Shown one piece after another: positions 16,115 through 25,341 of a stretch of 64,000 nucleotides of DNA (its first letter is position 1; each line of letters starts with the position of its first letter). This DNA is from Thalassolituus sp. UBA1087 (GTDB lineage: Bacteria > Pseudomonadota > Gammaproteobacteria > Pseudomonadales > Oceanobacteraceae): assembly GCA_002314145.1 (NCBI GenBank), contig DCCG01000004.1:89328-153327 (forward strand), given 5' to 3'. The notes below the pieces were generated by a model. It was not told the origin of the DNA. It saw only the letters and a list, made by a program, of their open reading frames with translations, and did not search any database. Position numbers and translations under genes: made by a program.

Positions 16115-18127
16115 ATGGGCTGGTTTTCACGGGCAAAGAAGAAAAATATCGCGGCCGAGGCCGCAGAGGCAGTCAGAGTCTGCAGTATCAGCAGCCAGCA
16201 GATATCGGCACAGCAATTAAAAACACTGGACTTTGGCCAGCAGTCAACGCCGCTGGTGATGGCATTTGTAGCGCCGGGGCTGGACTTCCGGGCGGTGATG
16301 AGCAAATTACGTGAGGCGATGCCTTTTGCAGAGCAGGTTGTTGGTGTTATGACCGCCGGTGAGCTGAGCTCCTGCCAGGCGAAAACTCTCTATCATGCCG
16401 CCGAAGGCGACTGGGATAACATTGTCCTGCAGAGCTTCAGCGCTGACATGATTGCCGACATCCGGGTGGCTGCTATCCCTTTGCACTGTGAGGATATACG
16501 CGCCGGTCAGCCGCAGTTAACCAGTGCTCAGCGCATCGAAAAAATGACCGCCGAAATCCGCAAAGTATCCGTACCTTTTGCGGTGAATTATCAGGATACG
16601 CTGGCGCTGACCTTTTTTGACGGGCTGTCCTCCAGTGAAAACTTCTTTATGCAGGCGCTGTATGCCAGTGGTCAGTTTCCCTGTTATTTTATTGGCGGGT
16701 CGGCGGGCGGTAAGCTTGATTTTCAACAGGCGCTGGTGGATGACGGCAATGGTGTGGCCACCAATAAAGCTGTGATTATCTTTATGAAATTACAGCCGGA
16801 TGTCCGTTACGGCATTATGAAGTCACATAACTTCAAGCGCACACAAACGTCGTTTGTCATTGCTGACGCAGACGTTAATACCCGCACAGTGCGCTCGGTG
16901 GTGCGTAAGTCAGATTTCCGTATTGTGCCGTTTGTGGATGTTCTGTGTGATGAACTGGGCTGCAGTGCAGAAACACTGCAGGACACACTGGGCAAAAAAA
17001 CCTTTGCCATTGATATCGGTGGCGAGTTATTTATCCGCTCCGTGGCCAGCATTAATATCGGTGAAAAAAGTGTCACCTTTTTCTGTGATCTGGATTTTGG
17101 TGATGAACTGATTCTTGCCGAGCCTCAGGGGTTTGTCGACAGCACGGTTGCCGCCTTCCGGAACATGATGCAGGGTAAGCCGGGGCAGCCGTTAGCCATG
17201 ATTGCTAATGACTGTATTCTGCGCCGTCTGAATAACAGTGAAAGTCTGGACGGTCTGGAAAAACTGGGCGATGTTCCGGTGGCCGGTTTTTCTACCTTCG
17301 GTGAATTGCTGGGCGTTCACATGAATCAGACGCTGACGTCGGTCGCCTTCTTCCGCGTACCGGACGGCGTAGCCTTCCACGATGAATACGCCGATAACTT
17401 CCCGGTCCGGTATGCCGGCTTCCGTGAGTATTTTCTGCATATGAAAATTAACCGCAACGAACTCATTATGAACCTGCAGAACACGCTGATGAGTTATTTT
17501 TCCGAATACCGGGATATGTTGCAGAACATTATTGTTAACTTCGATCAGGTTTCCGGTTATGCCAGTCAGACCGGTACAGTATTGCAGGATATTAAGACAC
17601 GTTTTGCCGGGTTTTCTGCAGATATTGAAAGCCAGACACAGGGCCGGCAGCATTTACACGGTACGCTCAATCAACTGAAAGACAGCTCTGAAGAAGTGCT
17701 CAAGATCCTCAGCGTGATTTCCGGTATTGCTGAGCAGACCAACCTGCTGGCGCTGAATGCTGCCATTGAAGCGGCCAGAGCCGGCGATGCCGGGCGGGGT
17801 TTTGCGGTGGTGGCTGACGAAGTGCGTCAGCTTTCTCATACCACCCAGGACAGCCTGAATAAAACGGAAAAAACCATTACCGGGGTGACGGATTCAACCG
17901 CCGCCATTCAGTCAGCCATTACCGAAACAGAAGATTTCCTGAATGGTATTCTCGACAGCAGTCAGTCACTGAGCAGCGAGCTGGATGAACTGCTGAATTC
18001 TTCCATTACGGCAGGGCAGAATATCCGTGAAAACCATGCCAATATCAGCTCGGTGATGGAAGCCTTACAACGCATGGATTCGGACGTGGACGTCGTTGAT
18101 CAGCTGAAGAAACTGGGCAACAGCTGA
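16115..18127 (+). CDS. Cytoplasmic FIST-domain methyl-accepting chemotaxis protein
   Basis: Predicted soluble sensor of about 670 aa with no membrane helix. Residues about 10-400 carry FIST_N and FIST_C sensory domains (VVGVMTAGELSS, FIGGSAGGKLDFQ, then VAGFSTFGELLGVHMNQTLT). These are thought to bind small metabolites such as amino acids. The C-terminus has the chemoreceptor signalling tip: AEQTNLLALNAAIEAARAGD with GRGFAVVADEVRQLS, near residues 540-575. The signalling hairpin is short, so it may signal to CheA in a cytoplasmic array. The open frame extends to GTG 15992, but MGWFSRAKKK is the more family-like start; its Shine-Dalgarno is weak. Confidence 0.87.
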   Translation: MGWFSRAKKKNIAAEAAEAVRVCSISSQQISAQQLKTLDFGQQSTPLVMAFVAPGLDFRAVMSKLREAMPFAEQVVGVMTAGELSSCQAKTLYHAAEGDWDNIVLQSFSADMIADIRVAAIPLHCEDIRAGQPQLTSAQRIEKMTAEIRKVSVPFAVNYQDTLALTFFDGLSSSENFFMQALYASGQFPCYFIGGSAGGKLDFQQALVDDGNGVATNKAVIIFMKLQPDVRYGIMKSHNFKRTQTSFVIADADVNTRTVRSVVRKSDFRIVPFVDVLCDELGCSAETLQDTLGKKTFAIDIGGELFIRSVASINIGEKSVTFFCDLDFGDELILAEPQGFVDSTVAAFRNMMQGKPGQPLAMIANDCILRRLNNSESLDGLEKLGDVPVAGFSTFGELLGVHMNQTLTSVAFFRVPDGVAFHDEYADNFPVRYAGFREYFLHMKINRNELIMNLQNTLMSYFSEYRDMLQNIIVNFDQVSGYASQTGTVLQDIKTRFAGFSADIESQTQGRQHLHGTLNQLKDSSEEVLKILSVISGIAEQTNLLALNAAIEAARAGDAGRGFAVVADEVRQLSHTTQDSLNKTEKTITGVTDSTAAIQSAITETEDFLNGILDSSQSLSSELDELLNSSITAGQNIRENHANISSVMEALQRMDSDVDVVDQLKKLGNS

Positions 18128-18174
18128 CAAACGGTGAGGGCAACAACTGAGCGCTGACTGGTGTAACCACCGCT

Positions 18175-18669
18175 TCAGGCGGCGGCCTCGCAGTCTGTGG
18201 TCAGGGTGCGGTAGTGGTGACAGAAGGTTTCAGCGCTGACATCGGTTTTAGGACGGTAAAAACGTTTCCAGCAAACCGCAAAATCTTCGGCGGCAGGCTC
18301 TGCAGGCAGGTTAAAATCGCTGTTACGGGCGTAAATCAGCCATGCAATCGCAGTGGCGTACGACAGATTGGTGGTCAGTTCGGCATGGGGATGGTTAAGA
18401 AAGTCATGCTGGCTGGCCAACCCCCGTACCGTACTGGCCAGCTCCGGGTTGTGAACCAGATAATTATCCCACACATGGCGGTGCGTCAGTCCCTGAATCT
18501 GAAAAATGCCCAGGCCACGCTGGCCATCCGGACGGATATGCGCGCCCAGACCGGATTCCTGAGCGGCCGTGGCCAGTAACAGCTGAGCCGCCCCGGGCGT
18601 GGTGACGCCGATACGTTGCAGAGTTGGCTCAATAACCCAGCGCAACAGCTCTTTTGCACAGATTCCCAT
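18175..18669 (-). CDS. Phage-like lysozyme-fold protein, orphan
   Basis: This is a 164-aa protein starting MGICAKELLRWVIEPTLQRIG. The N-terminal half (AAQLLLATAAQESGLGAHIR, then GLGIFQIQGLTHRHVWDNYL) resembles a peptidoglycan-hydrolase-like protein that I recall from phage structural or lysis modules. The glutamate in AAQESGLG is the candidate catalytic acid. No other phage gene surrounds it, so it may be a domesticated remnant or a solitary transfer. There is no signal peptide. Activity is not established. Confidence 0.5.
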   Translation of the reverse strand: MGICAKELLRWVIEPTLQRIGVTTPGAAQLLLATAAQESGLGAHIRPDGQRGLGIFQIQGLTHRHVWDNYLVHNPELASTVRGLASQHDFLNHPHAELTTNLSYATAIAWLIYARNSDFNLPAEPAAEDFAVCWKRFYRPKTDVSAETFCHHYRTLTTDCEAAA

Positions 18670-18884
18670 CGTCTTTTCCTCCCCTGGGCCAAATCGGCCA
18701 ACAGGTCATATTACTGACAGCTTAGAACAGAATATTTTATCCGTGGTTTTTTTATACCAATGGATAGGGACGTGGCACACAGCGGCTTACGGCGCGGTGG
18801 GTCTGTCATTCCCTGTCGACAGGACCACATTCTGTTAACAGGAACTATTGCATATCCCATACCAGCTTGGTGGAAGAGGGGCAC

Positions 18885-18907
18885 AAAAAAGCCGGTCAGT
18901 GACCGGC
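18885..18907 (-). terminator. Rho-independent terminator of anr
   Basis: GCCGGTC (18891-18897) pairs with GACCGGC (18901-18907) around AGT. The A6 run at 18885-18890 gives the T-tract on the minus strand. Confidence 0.85.
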
Positions 18908-18960
18908 CTGATGGCTTCCGATGGCCGGATAATCCGGCTGCGGGTGGCGATGAGTGGTGC

Positions 18961-19728
18961 TTATTCTTCGTTCTGAAATTCGCACTCGTGTTCTTCGTTG
19001 AAGCCTGCCAGTTCAAACAGAGTGTCAGAATCCTGCAGGATCACTTCTTTGCCCTGAGTTTCAATCAGGCCATTTTTCTGGAAGCGGGTAAATACCCGGC
19101 TGATGGTCTCTACGGCCAGCCCGAGGTAATTACTGATATCCACGCGTGACATCGGCAGGCGGAACTGGGTCGCAGAGAATCCACGGCGGTGATAGCGCTG
19201 GGAAATATCCAGCAGGAAGGACGCAACGCGCTCTTCTGCGTTCTTTTTACTCAGCAGCAGCATCATATTCTGGTCATGACGGATTTCTGTGCCCATCGTC
19301 CGCATCAGCTGTTTGCGCAGGTCCGGCAGATCGTCAGCCAGGCTTTCCAGCTGTGATAACGGAATCTCGCATACGGTGGTGGTTTCCAGCGCTTTCGCGG
19401 TCAGCGGGTAGTTGCCGTTGTCATAGCCGGCCAGGCCGACCAGTTCGGAGGCCAGGTGAAAACCGGTAATCTGTTCTTCACCATTGCTGGCCAGCGTATA
19501 GGTTTTCAGCGCGCCGGTACGTACCGCGAACACGGACTGGAACGGCTCACCCTGCTGAAACAGCAGCTGCCCTTTCTGGATCGGACGGCCACGGCGGATG
19601 ATGTCATCCAGACGTTCCATATCCGAATCGTTCAGGGACAGGGGCAGGCACAGTGCATTCAGAGAACAGGTCTGGCAGTGTGGTTGAGTGCCCCGGATTG
19701 GTGCATGAGCGGCAGGTGTTGGTTTCAT
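18961..19728 (-). CDS. anr: Anr/Fnr family oxygen-sensing transcription regulator
   Basis: This 255-aa CRP/FNR-superfamily activator senses oxygen through a [4Fe-4S] cluster. Cysteines C18, C21, C27 (CQTCSLNALC) and C120 match the four FNR ligands. The cyclic-nucleotide-fold domain runs about 35-150. The recognition helix has VETISRVFTRF with E207, S210 and R211 in the FNR-specific positions, predicting TTGAT-N4-ATCAA sites. It lies downstream of the cco assembly genes in the same direction, as in Pseudomonas, and a matching site precedes ccoN. AGGAA precedes the ATG. Confidence 0.93.
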   Translation of the reverse strand: MKPTPAAHAPIRGTQPHCQTCSLNALCLPLSLNDSDMERLDDIIRRGRPIQKGQLLFQQGEPFQSVFAVRTGALKTYTLASNGEEQITGFHLASELVGLAGYDNGNYPLTAKALETTTVCEIPLSQLESLADDLPDLRKQLMRTMGTEIRHDQNMMLLLSKKNAEERVASFLLDISQRYHRRGFSATQFRLPMSRVDISNYLGLAVETISRVFTRFQKNGLIETQGKEVILQDSDTLFELAGFNEEHECEFQNEE

Positions 19729-19813
19729 AGCAGATTCCTGTCAACGCGCCTCAGAGGGTGTGAGGGTCACAGAGCTTAAAGTTGCCTAATATTCGTTGCC
19801 AGTGGCGCGTCTG

Positions 19814-20488
19814 TCAAGGATTCTGTCCTGCCGGAAACCATACCACCCAGCCGGTCCAGATCCCGTAAATGATCAGCAACAGGCCGGCAAAGCGCCGTAC
19901 ATGGGTATTTCCCAGCAGGTCACTGACCAGTGTACCGGCCAGCGTGGAAGCAAACAGCGCGGGCAGAGTGCCGGCACCAAAGGCCAGCATGGATAACGGC
20001 CCCATGACCGGGTTGCCGTTCGCTGCGACCCAGCTCAGGGTGCTGTAGACCAGCCCGCAGGGCAGCCAGCCCCACAGCATGCCCAATACTAATTGATCAG
20101 ACACTTTGGGCGATTGCATAAAGCGCACGGTCAACGGCTGCAGGCGTTTCCACAGCAGATTACCGGCCTGCTCAAACCGTGTCAGGACCGTTGACCAGCG
20201 TGCAACATAGAGTCCCATCAGAATGAGCATAACAGCAGCAATCGTGCGCAATACCAGCATCAGAATGGCATTCTGTTGCGCCAGCCAGAGACCGGCCAAA
20301 GACACAATCAGCCCGGCGATGGCATAACTGAATATCCGGCCAGTGTTAAATAACAGCGCGGCGCGCACCCGGTGCTCACCGGCGCGGGCGCCAATGGCGG
20401 CTGATATTCCACCACACATCACCAGACAATGGCTGGAGCCAAACAGACCCAGTAAGAGGGCGGTCAGCAGAGAGAGGGGTTCGGTCAT
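19814..20488 (-). CDS. TauE/SafE (DsbD-like) membrane protein of the cco assembly cluster
   Basis: This 224-aa polytopic inner-membrane protein has about six helices. It opens with LLGLFGSSHCLVMCGGISAAIG, where the cysteine pair and GSSHCxxMCGG are typical of the copper/thiol-linked subgroup next to ccoS. A second conserved stretch is GMLWGWLPCGLVYSTLSWVAA. It starts two bases after the ccoS stop, so it belongs to that operon. Its position suggests help with copper delivery or periplasmic redox during cbb3 maturation; the transported species is unknown. Confidence 0.85.
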   Translation of the reverse strand: MTEPLSLLTALLLGLFGSSHCLVMCGGISAAIGARAGEHRVRAALLFNTGRIFSYAIAGLIVSLAGLWLAQQNAILMLVLRTIAAVMLILMGLYVARWSTVLTRFEQAGNLLWKRLQPLTVRFMQSPKVSDQLVLGMLWGWLPCGLVYSTLSWVAANGNPVMGPLSMLAFGAGTLPALFASTLAGTLVSDLLGNTHVRRFAGLLLIIYGIWTGWVVWFPAGQNP

Positions 20489-20490
20489 AC

Positions 20491-20757
20491 TCAGTCCGGT
20501 TTGGTGTCGCTCTGTTGTTCCGGAGAGGTGGTTTTACCTTCCTGAGTGCGCTTTTCTCTCGGTTCTGAATTCTGTTGTTCCGGATTCTGCTGTTCAGGAT
20601 TCTGGTAGGTGGGCAGGTCATCGTCGTCGAACAGAATACGGTGTGCCGGTGAGTCCATATCATCGAACTGACCATTTTTTACCGCCCAGAAAAAGACCAG
20701 CACGGCAATACCGATCAGCAGAATGGATAGCGGAACCAGGGCGTAAATAATATCCAT
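20491..20757 (-). CDS. ccoS: cbb3 oxidase maturation protein CcoS
   Basis: This 88-aa protein has one N-terminal helix (IIYALVPLSILLIGIAVLVFFW) followed by the CcoS signature AVKNGQFDDMDSPAHRILFDDD. The C-terminal extension is unusually long and low-complexity, with PEQQNPEQQNSEP repeats. CcoS is required for cofactor insertion into cbb3 oxidase. The gene is 3 bp from ccoI. Confidence 0.93.
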   Translation of the reverse strand: MDIIYALVPLSILLIGIAVLVFFWAVKNGQFDDMDSPAHRILFDDDDLPTYQNPEQQNPEQQNSEPREKRTQEGKTTSPEQQSDTKPD

Positions 20758-20760
20758 ACA

Positions 20761-23199
20761 TCAATTCTCTTGGCGTGCGCCGGGCAGGCGCGTAAGGCGA
20801 AGTGCATTGGTTACCACCAGCAGCGAACTCAGCGACATGCCGATGGCTGCCGCCCATGGCGGAACATAGCCTGCGGCGGCGACCGGAAGTGCCACCAGAT
20901 TGTACAGCAAAGCCCAGCCGATGTTCTGAATGATTATACGGCGGGTTTTGACGGCGCCATCCAGTGCGGTCAGCAAGGTTTCCAGACGGCCGTTGGTGAG
21001 CATGGCATCGGCATTGGTTTTGGCCAGGTCTGAGGCTTCGTTGACGGCCAGGGCGATATCCGCACCGGCCAGCACAGGCACATCATTGATGCCATCACCC
21101 ACCATCATCACGACCTCGCCCTGTTGTTGCCACGCACGTACGGCTGCGAGTTTGTCTTCCGGCGATACGCCCGAGCGGATATCGTCAATGCCCAGCTGTT
21201 GTGCCAGACGGGGGCCGGCATCGCCCGGATCACCGGTTAACAGTGAGACCTGAATGTGCCGTGCTTTCAGGCCATCAATCAGTTGCCGGGCATTGCGCCG
21301 CACACTGTCATCCAGACGGAACCAGCCCAGTGGCTGTTCATCATTGGCTAACAACAGCCACTGGCCGCTGTGCGTCCGCCCGGGTTCTGCCGGCGTATTG
21401 TCCGGCCAGGCAAAATCGGCGCGCCCCAGACGCAGAGACTGAGACTGCCATAACCCCACCACGCCCTGGCCGGGAATCTGTTCTACCTGAGTGACACCGG
21501 CATAGTCCGTACGGCGGAACGCCCGGGCTATGGGATGCGTTGAATGCCTTTCCAGTCCGGCGGCCAACGCTTCCAGCTCGTCTTTGCCGATGTCCGCCAG
21601 CGGCACTATGTCTTCCAGCGTCAGGCGTCCCTGAGTCAGGGTGCCGGTTTTATCAAACACCACACGGTTTACCTGATTCAGTACTTCCAGTACATGGCCT
21701 TTACTGATTAACAGGCCGCGTTCGCGCAGGGTGGCGGTGGCAGCCGTCAGGGCCGTGGGCGTTGCCAGTGACAGGGCACAGGGGCAGGTAACAACCAGTA
21801 CACTGAGGGCAATAAAAAATGCATCGCTATGGCCGGCAAACCACCAGTAGCCAAACACCGAGGCGGAGATAATCAGCACTGCCAGCACAAAGCGGCTGGC
21901 GACGGTGTCGGCGAGCAGGGCGATGCGGGGTTTTTCCTGCTGGGCACGGTCCATCAGGCGCATAATGGTGGACAGCTGAGCCTCGGCGCCGGTGGCCGTG
22001 ACTTTCATCAGCAGCGGGCTTTCGACGTTGTACGTGCCACCAATCAGGGGGCTGCCGCTTTCCTTGCGGATCGGCAGGTATTCGCCGGTCAGTGCCGCTT
22101 CATCCACGGAACTGCGGCCTTCCAGTACGATGCCGTCTGCCGGAATGGCGTGGCCGGGCTTGAGGCGCAGAATATCGCCGACACGGATATCCTCGCTGGC
22201 AATAACGTCTTCGCTGCCGTCGTCGCTGACTTTCAGGGCCACATTGGGCAGCAGGGTCATCAGATTGTTGCCGGCTTTGCCCATGCGGTGGCGGGCGCGC
22301 ATTTCCAGGAAACGGCCCAGCAGCAGGAAGAAAGTGAACATGCAGACGGAATCAAAATACACTTCCTTACCATGGTTCAGAGTGCTCCAGATACTGGCAC
22401 AGAAGGCGAGAAAAATGGCCAGCGATACCGGCACATCCATGGTCAGATGACGGGTACGCAGATCACGCAGCGCGGCCTGAAAAAACGGATAGGCGCCGTA
22501 CAGGACCACCGGCAGGGTCAGCACCATGGAAGCCAGGCGCATAAAGAATTCGTATTGTTCCGCCATCCCCACATACAGAGGCACGGCAATCATCATCACC
22601 TGCATCATGCCAATACCGGCCACGGCTAAGCGGCGGATGGCCTGTTTGCCTTCCCGCGAGCGCTGTTCTTCCTGTTCGGTGGCAGAGAAGGGGGAGGCTT
22701 TGTAACCCAGGCGGTAAATGGCTTCGGCAATCGCAGACGCTGCTATGCGGTCATATTCCCAGCGCACCACCAGACGGTGATTAGAGAGATTGAGTACGGC
22801 CTGAGTCACGCCGGGTAATTGCCCGACTCTGTGTTCAATCAGCCAGGCGCAGGCGGCGCAACTGATGCCGTCGATGATAAAGGTGGCTTCTGCCTGATTC
22901 CGGTCCTCACCCAGGCGCGCGACGAAGCGGCGCTGCAGGGCTTCACTGTCGTACAGTGTCAGGGATTCCCGCGCGGTCAGATCGTTGTCATCGAATTCCG
23001 CCGGGGTCAGCTCCGGCAGTTCGGTGCGGTGTTTGTAGTAGTCTTTCAGGCCGCTGGCGACAATAGTTTCGGCAATGGCTTTACAGCCCGGGCAGCACAT
23101 TGCCCGTGGCTGGCCGTCAATAACCACTGACCAGCGTTCACCATCAGCACCGGGTTCACCACAGTGGAAGCAGAGGTCGTCGTGTGCTGTGGATGTCAT
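20761..23199 (-). CDS. ccoI: Copper-exporting P-type ATPase CcoI (FixI)
   Basis: This 812-aa P1B-type ATPase moves copper to the periplasmic side for assembly of the cbb3 CuB centre. An N-terminal cysteine-rich segment (CFHCGEPG, CCPGCK) precedes a heavy-metal domain with C114-AA-C117. The membrane CPC is at 472-474, the phosphorylation site DKTGTLT at 516-522, and GDGINDVPVLAGADIALAV near residues 695-713. These features place it in the FixI/CcoI branch. Its start overlaps the ccoH stop by 4 bp. Confidence 0.95.
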   Translation of the reverse strand: MTSTAHDDLCFHCGEPGADGERWSVVIDGQPRAMCCPGCKAIAETIVASGLKDYYKHRTELPELTPAEFDDNDLTARESLTLYDSEALQRRFVARLGEDRNQAEATFIIDGISCAACAWLIEHRVGQLPGVTQAVLNLSNHRLVVRWEYDRIAASAIAEAIYRLGYKASPFSATEQEEQRSREGKQAIRRLAVAGIGMMQVMMIAVPLYVGMAEQYEFFMRLASMVLTLPVVLYGAYPFFQAALRDLRTRHLTMDVPVSLAIFLAFCASIWSTLNHGKEVYFDSVCMFTFFLLLGRFLEMRARHRMGKAGNNLMTLLPNVALKVSDDGSEDVIASEDIRVGDILRLKPGHAIPADGIVLEGRSSVDEAALTGEYLPIRKESGSPLIGGTYNVESPLLMKVTATGAEAQLSTIMRLMDRAQQEKPRIALLADTVASRFVLAVLIISASVFGYWWFAGHSDAFFIALSVLVVTCPCALSLATPTALTAATATLRERGLLISKGHVLEVLNQVNRVVFDKTGTLTQGRLTLEDIVPLADIGKDELEALAAGLERHSTHPIARAFRRTDYAGVTQVEQIPGQGVVGLWQSQSLRLGRADFAWPDNTPAEPGRTHSGQWLLLANDEQPLGWFRLDDSVRRNARQLIDGLKARHIQVSLLTGDPGDAGPRLAQQLGIDDIRSGVSPEDKLAAVRAWQQQGEVVMMVGDGINDVPVLAGADIALAVNEASDLAKTNADAMLTNGRLETLLTALDGAVKTRRIIIQNIGWALLYNLVALPVAAAGYVPPWAAAIGMSLSSLLVVTNALRLTRLPGARQEN

Positions 23200-23693
23200 T
23201 TGGCCTGCAGATGAACAACTTGACCGGGTTCAATCAATACGGTGGTGTCCACACGCCAGCCCTGTTCCGGGCTTTCCAGCCAGATATGGCGGCGTTCCGG
23301 CAGTTCGATTTCATTGACGCCGGCATACTGGCCGGATGGCAGACGCTGCAACAGCACAGTGACGTCCCGTTTTTCCAGGGTCGGATGAATCAGCTGCAGG
23401 TTCAGGGTATTCGGATATTCATCGAAATAGCCACCCAGATCGAGGTGGATTTCATCAGTGTTAAACACCAGATCACCGGTTACCTGTAAACGCTCAGCGG
23501 CCTCATGCACTTCCTGGTTTTCGGTATAACTGACGCCGTCTTTGTAATAACTGTCGGACACCAGGGAGTCTTCGCCGGACATGGCCAGATTCAGCATCAC
23601 GACACCCCAGCCAATGGCCAGCAGGGGAATGCCGGCAACCAGATAAAACATGGGCTCTTTGTACCAACGGCTCTGGGGTTCCTGGGATTTCAT
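23196..23693 (-). CDS. ccoH: FixH/CcoH family cbb3 assembly protein
   Basis: This 165-aa single-pass membrane protein starts MKSQEPQSRWYKEPMFYLVAGIP. It has one helix (about 13-36) and a periplasmic beta domain with the FixH features SYYKDGVSYTENQEVHEAAERL and VHLQAK at the end. CcoH stabilises the oxidase during assembly. An in-frame start seven codons upstream exists, but the MKSQEPQ start fits the topology. ATGA overlap with ccoI indicates coupled translation. Confidence 0.9.
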   Translation of the reverse strand: MKSQEPQSRWYKEPMFYLVAGIPLLAIGWGVVMLNLAMSGEDSLVSDSYYKDGVSYTENQEVHEAAERLQVTGDLVFNTDEIHLDLGGYFDEYPNTLNLQLIHPTLEKRDVTVLLQRLPSGQYAGVNEIELPERRHIWLESPEQGWRVDTTVLIEPGQVVHLQAK

Positions 23694-23716
23694 AATGGTT
23701 AACCTGTCAGGCAAAT

Positions 23717-23748
23717 AAAAAACCGCCCAAGTGTAACCACTTGGGCGG
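23717..23748 (-). terminator. Rho-independent terminator after ccoG
   Basis: CCGCCCAAGTG (23723-23733) pairs with CACTTGGGCGG (23738-23748) around TAAC. The A-run at 23717-23722 is a T-tract on the minus strand, so it separates ccoG from ccoHIS. Confidence 0.9.
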
Positions 23749-23804
23749 CCAGTCTCCAGTCAGGTTTTGTCAGAAGTTCTGATTCAACCGGCTGGTGTTA
23801 TGCT

Positions 23805-25220
23805 TTACTGACGCGGCGCAATAAAGCGGGTTTCTTCGCGTTCAATTTCTTCGCCGGTTTCGGCATCGCTGACAACAAATTCCACATCAACTTTAGTGGT
23901 TTTAACGTCGGCGATTTCAGGGTCCATTTCCAGCGTCACCAGTACTTCTTTTAATTCATTCACCGCCAGATACTGATGTTCGTCTGCATCCATACCGATC
24001 CCTTCCGGCGCGTCCAGCGTCAGCAGATATTCACGGTCGTTCTGCGACATGTTCATCAGCTTCACGGTGTATGAGTTAGTAATGGTATCGTTCACCGTCC
24101 ATTGATACAGCGCACCACGGTCGCGTTCAATATCCAGACGGAAACCGGTACGGGTGGTCAGGGCATAGGTAAAGGCACTGAGCATCACCAGCATAACCGC
24201 TGCGTAGCCAATCAGGCGTGGGCGGAAGAAATGAGTTTTCTGACCTTCCAGCTCATTTTCGGTGGTGTAGCGCACCAGACCTTTCGGTTTGCCGATTTTT
24301 TCCATGATGGAGTCACAGGCATCCACACACAGGGCACAGCCGATACACTGATATTGCATGCCATCGCGGATATCAATACCGGTCGGACACACCTGCACGC
24401 ACAGCGAGCAGTCAATACAGTCACCCAGTTTATTCTGGTCTTCCGCGTCTTCTGCTTTTTTGCTGCGTTTACCACGCGGTTCACCACGGTTGTAGTCGTA
24501 AGAAACGGCCAGTGTATCGCGGTCGTACATTACCGACTGGAAGCGGGCGTAAGGGCACATATAAATACACACCTGCTCACGCATCCAGCCAGCGTTCAGA
24601 TAAGTCAGTACGGTAAAGATACCAATCCAGATATAAGCCCAGTGATTGGCGGCCATCTGAAATAAATCGGGAATTAATTCACGGATAGGCGTGAAATAGC
24701 CCACGAAGGTTACACCGGTCCAGAAAGCGACCAGCAACCAGAGAATATGTTTAATGGCTTTTTTGCGCAGCTTGGTGGCCGACATCTCAGCCTTGTCCAG
24801 TTTAATCCGCGCGTTACGGCTGCCTTCGGTTTTTTCTTCGATCCACATAAAGATAAAAGACCAGGCAGACTGCGGGCAGGTATAACCACACCAGATACGG
24901 CCAGCCATGTTAGTGACCGTAAACAGACCAAAGGCAGAAATAATCAGTAACCAGGACAGCAACATAAAGTCCTGTGGCCAGAATGTAATCCCCAGGATAT
25001 GAAACTGGCGGGCGGGGAGGTCGAACAGAACGGCCTGGCGGCCTTCCCAGTTGAGCCATGCGGTACCGAAGTAGCCGAGCATCAGGGCCCACAGAGTCCA
25101 GGTTCTCAAACGCTGGAATACCCCCTGAATTTCACGCACGTAAATCTTTTTACGCTTTTCGTACATGCTTTTGGGTTGAGGGTCGTTGGGTTCGACGTTT
25201 TTGACCGGAATATTACTCAT
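23805..25220 (-). CDS. ccoG: cbb3 assembly iron-sulfur protein CcoG (RdxA/FixG)
   Basis: This 471-aa inner-membrane protein has about five helices and two [4Fe-4S] ferredoxin motifs, CIDCSLCVQVCPTG and CIGCALCVDACD. An upstream GYTCPQSAW and a CxxxCP (YMCPYARFQS) also match the RdxA/FixG family. CcoG reduces Cu(II) to Cu(I) for the cbb3 copper centre. The C-terminal domain (about 355-471) is an Ig-like fold. It has its own terminator, and a terminator separates it from ccoP, so it is probably monocistronic. Confidence 0.95.
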   Translation of the reverse strand: MSNIPVKNVEPNDPQPKSMYEKRKKIYVREIQGVFQRLRTWTLWALMLGYFGTAWLNWEGRQAVLFDLPARQFHILGITFWPQDFMLLSWLLIISAFGLFTVTNMAGRIWCGYTCPQSAWSFIFMWIEEKTEGSRNARIKLDKAEMSATKLRKKAIKHILWLLVAFWTGVTFVGYFTPIRELIPDLFQMAANHWAYIWIGIFTVLTYLNAGWMREQVCIYMCPYARFQSVMYDRDTLAVSYDYNRGEPRGKRSKKAEDAEDQNKLGDCIDCSLCVQVCPTGIDIRDGMQYQCIGCALCVDACDSIMEKIGKPKGLVRYTTENELEGQKTHFFRPRLIGYAAVMLVMLSAFTYALTTRTGFRLDIERDRGALYQWTVNDTITNSYTVKLMNMSQNDREYLLTLDAPEGIGMDADEHQYLAVNELKEVLVTLEMDPEIADVKTTKVDVEFVVSDAETGEEIEREETRFIAPRQ

Positions 25221-25294
25221 AACGGCAAATCACCTTGGTTGAGAGTGCAAAACGGCGCTTTATTTAACCGGCTCGATCAGGGGCTCAGCAGCGC

Positions 25295-25320
25295 TCTATA
25301 TAACGGCTCAATTATATAGA
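25295..25320. promoter_or_regulatory. 9-bp inverted repeat upstream of ccoG
   Basis: TCTATATAA (25295-25303) and TTATATAGA (25312-25320) are perfect arms with an 8-nt spacer, about 80 bp before the ccoG ATG. It does not match the FNR consensus. It could be an operator or overlap a -10. Confidence 0.4.
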
Positions 25321-25341
25321 CAGTTTTATAGAGCCATAATG

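Noticed and set aside
21829..22629. 266-codon plus-strand open frame
   Set aside because: It is entirely antisense to ccoI and has a shadow-type composition.
25221..25294. Additional FNR box before ccoG
   Set aside because: The best candidates have wrong half-site spacing or too few matches.
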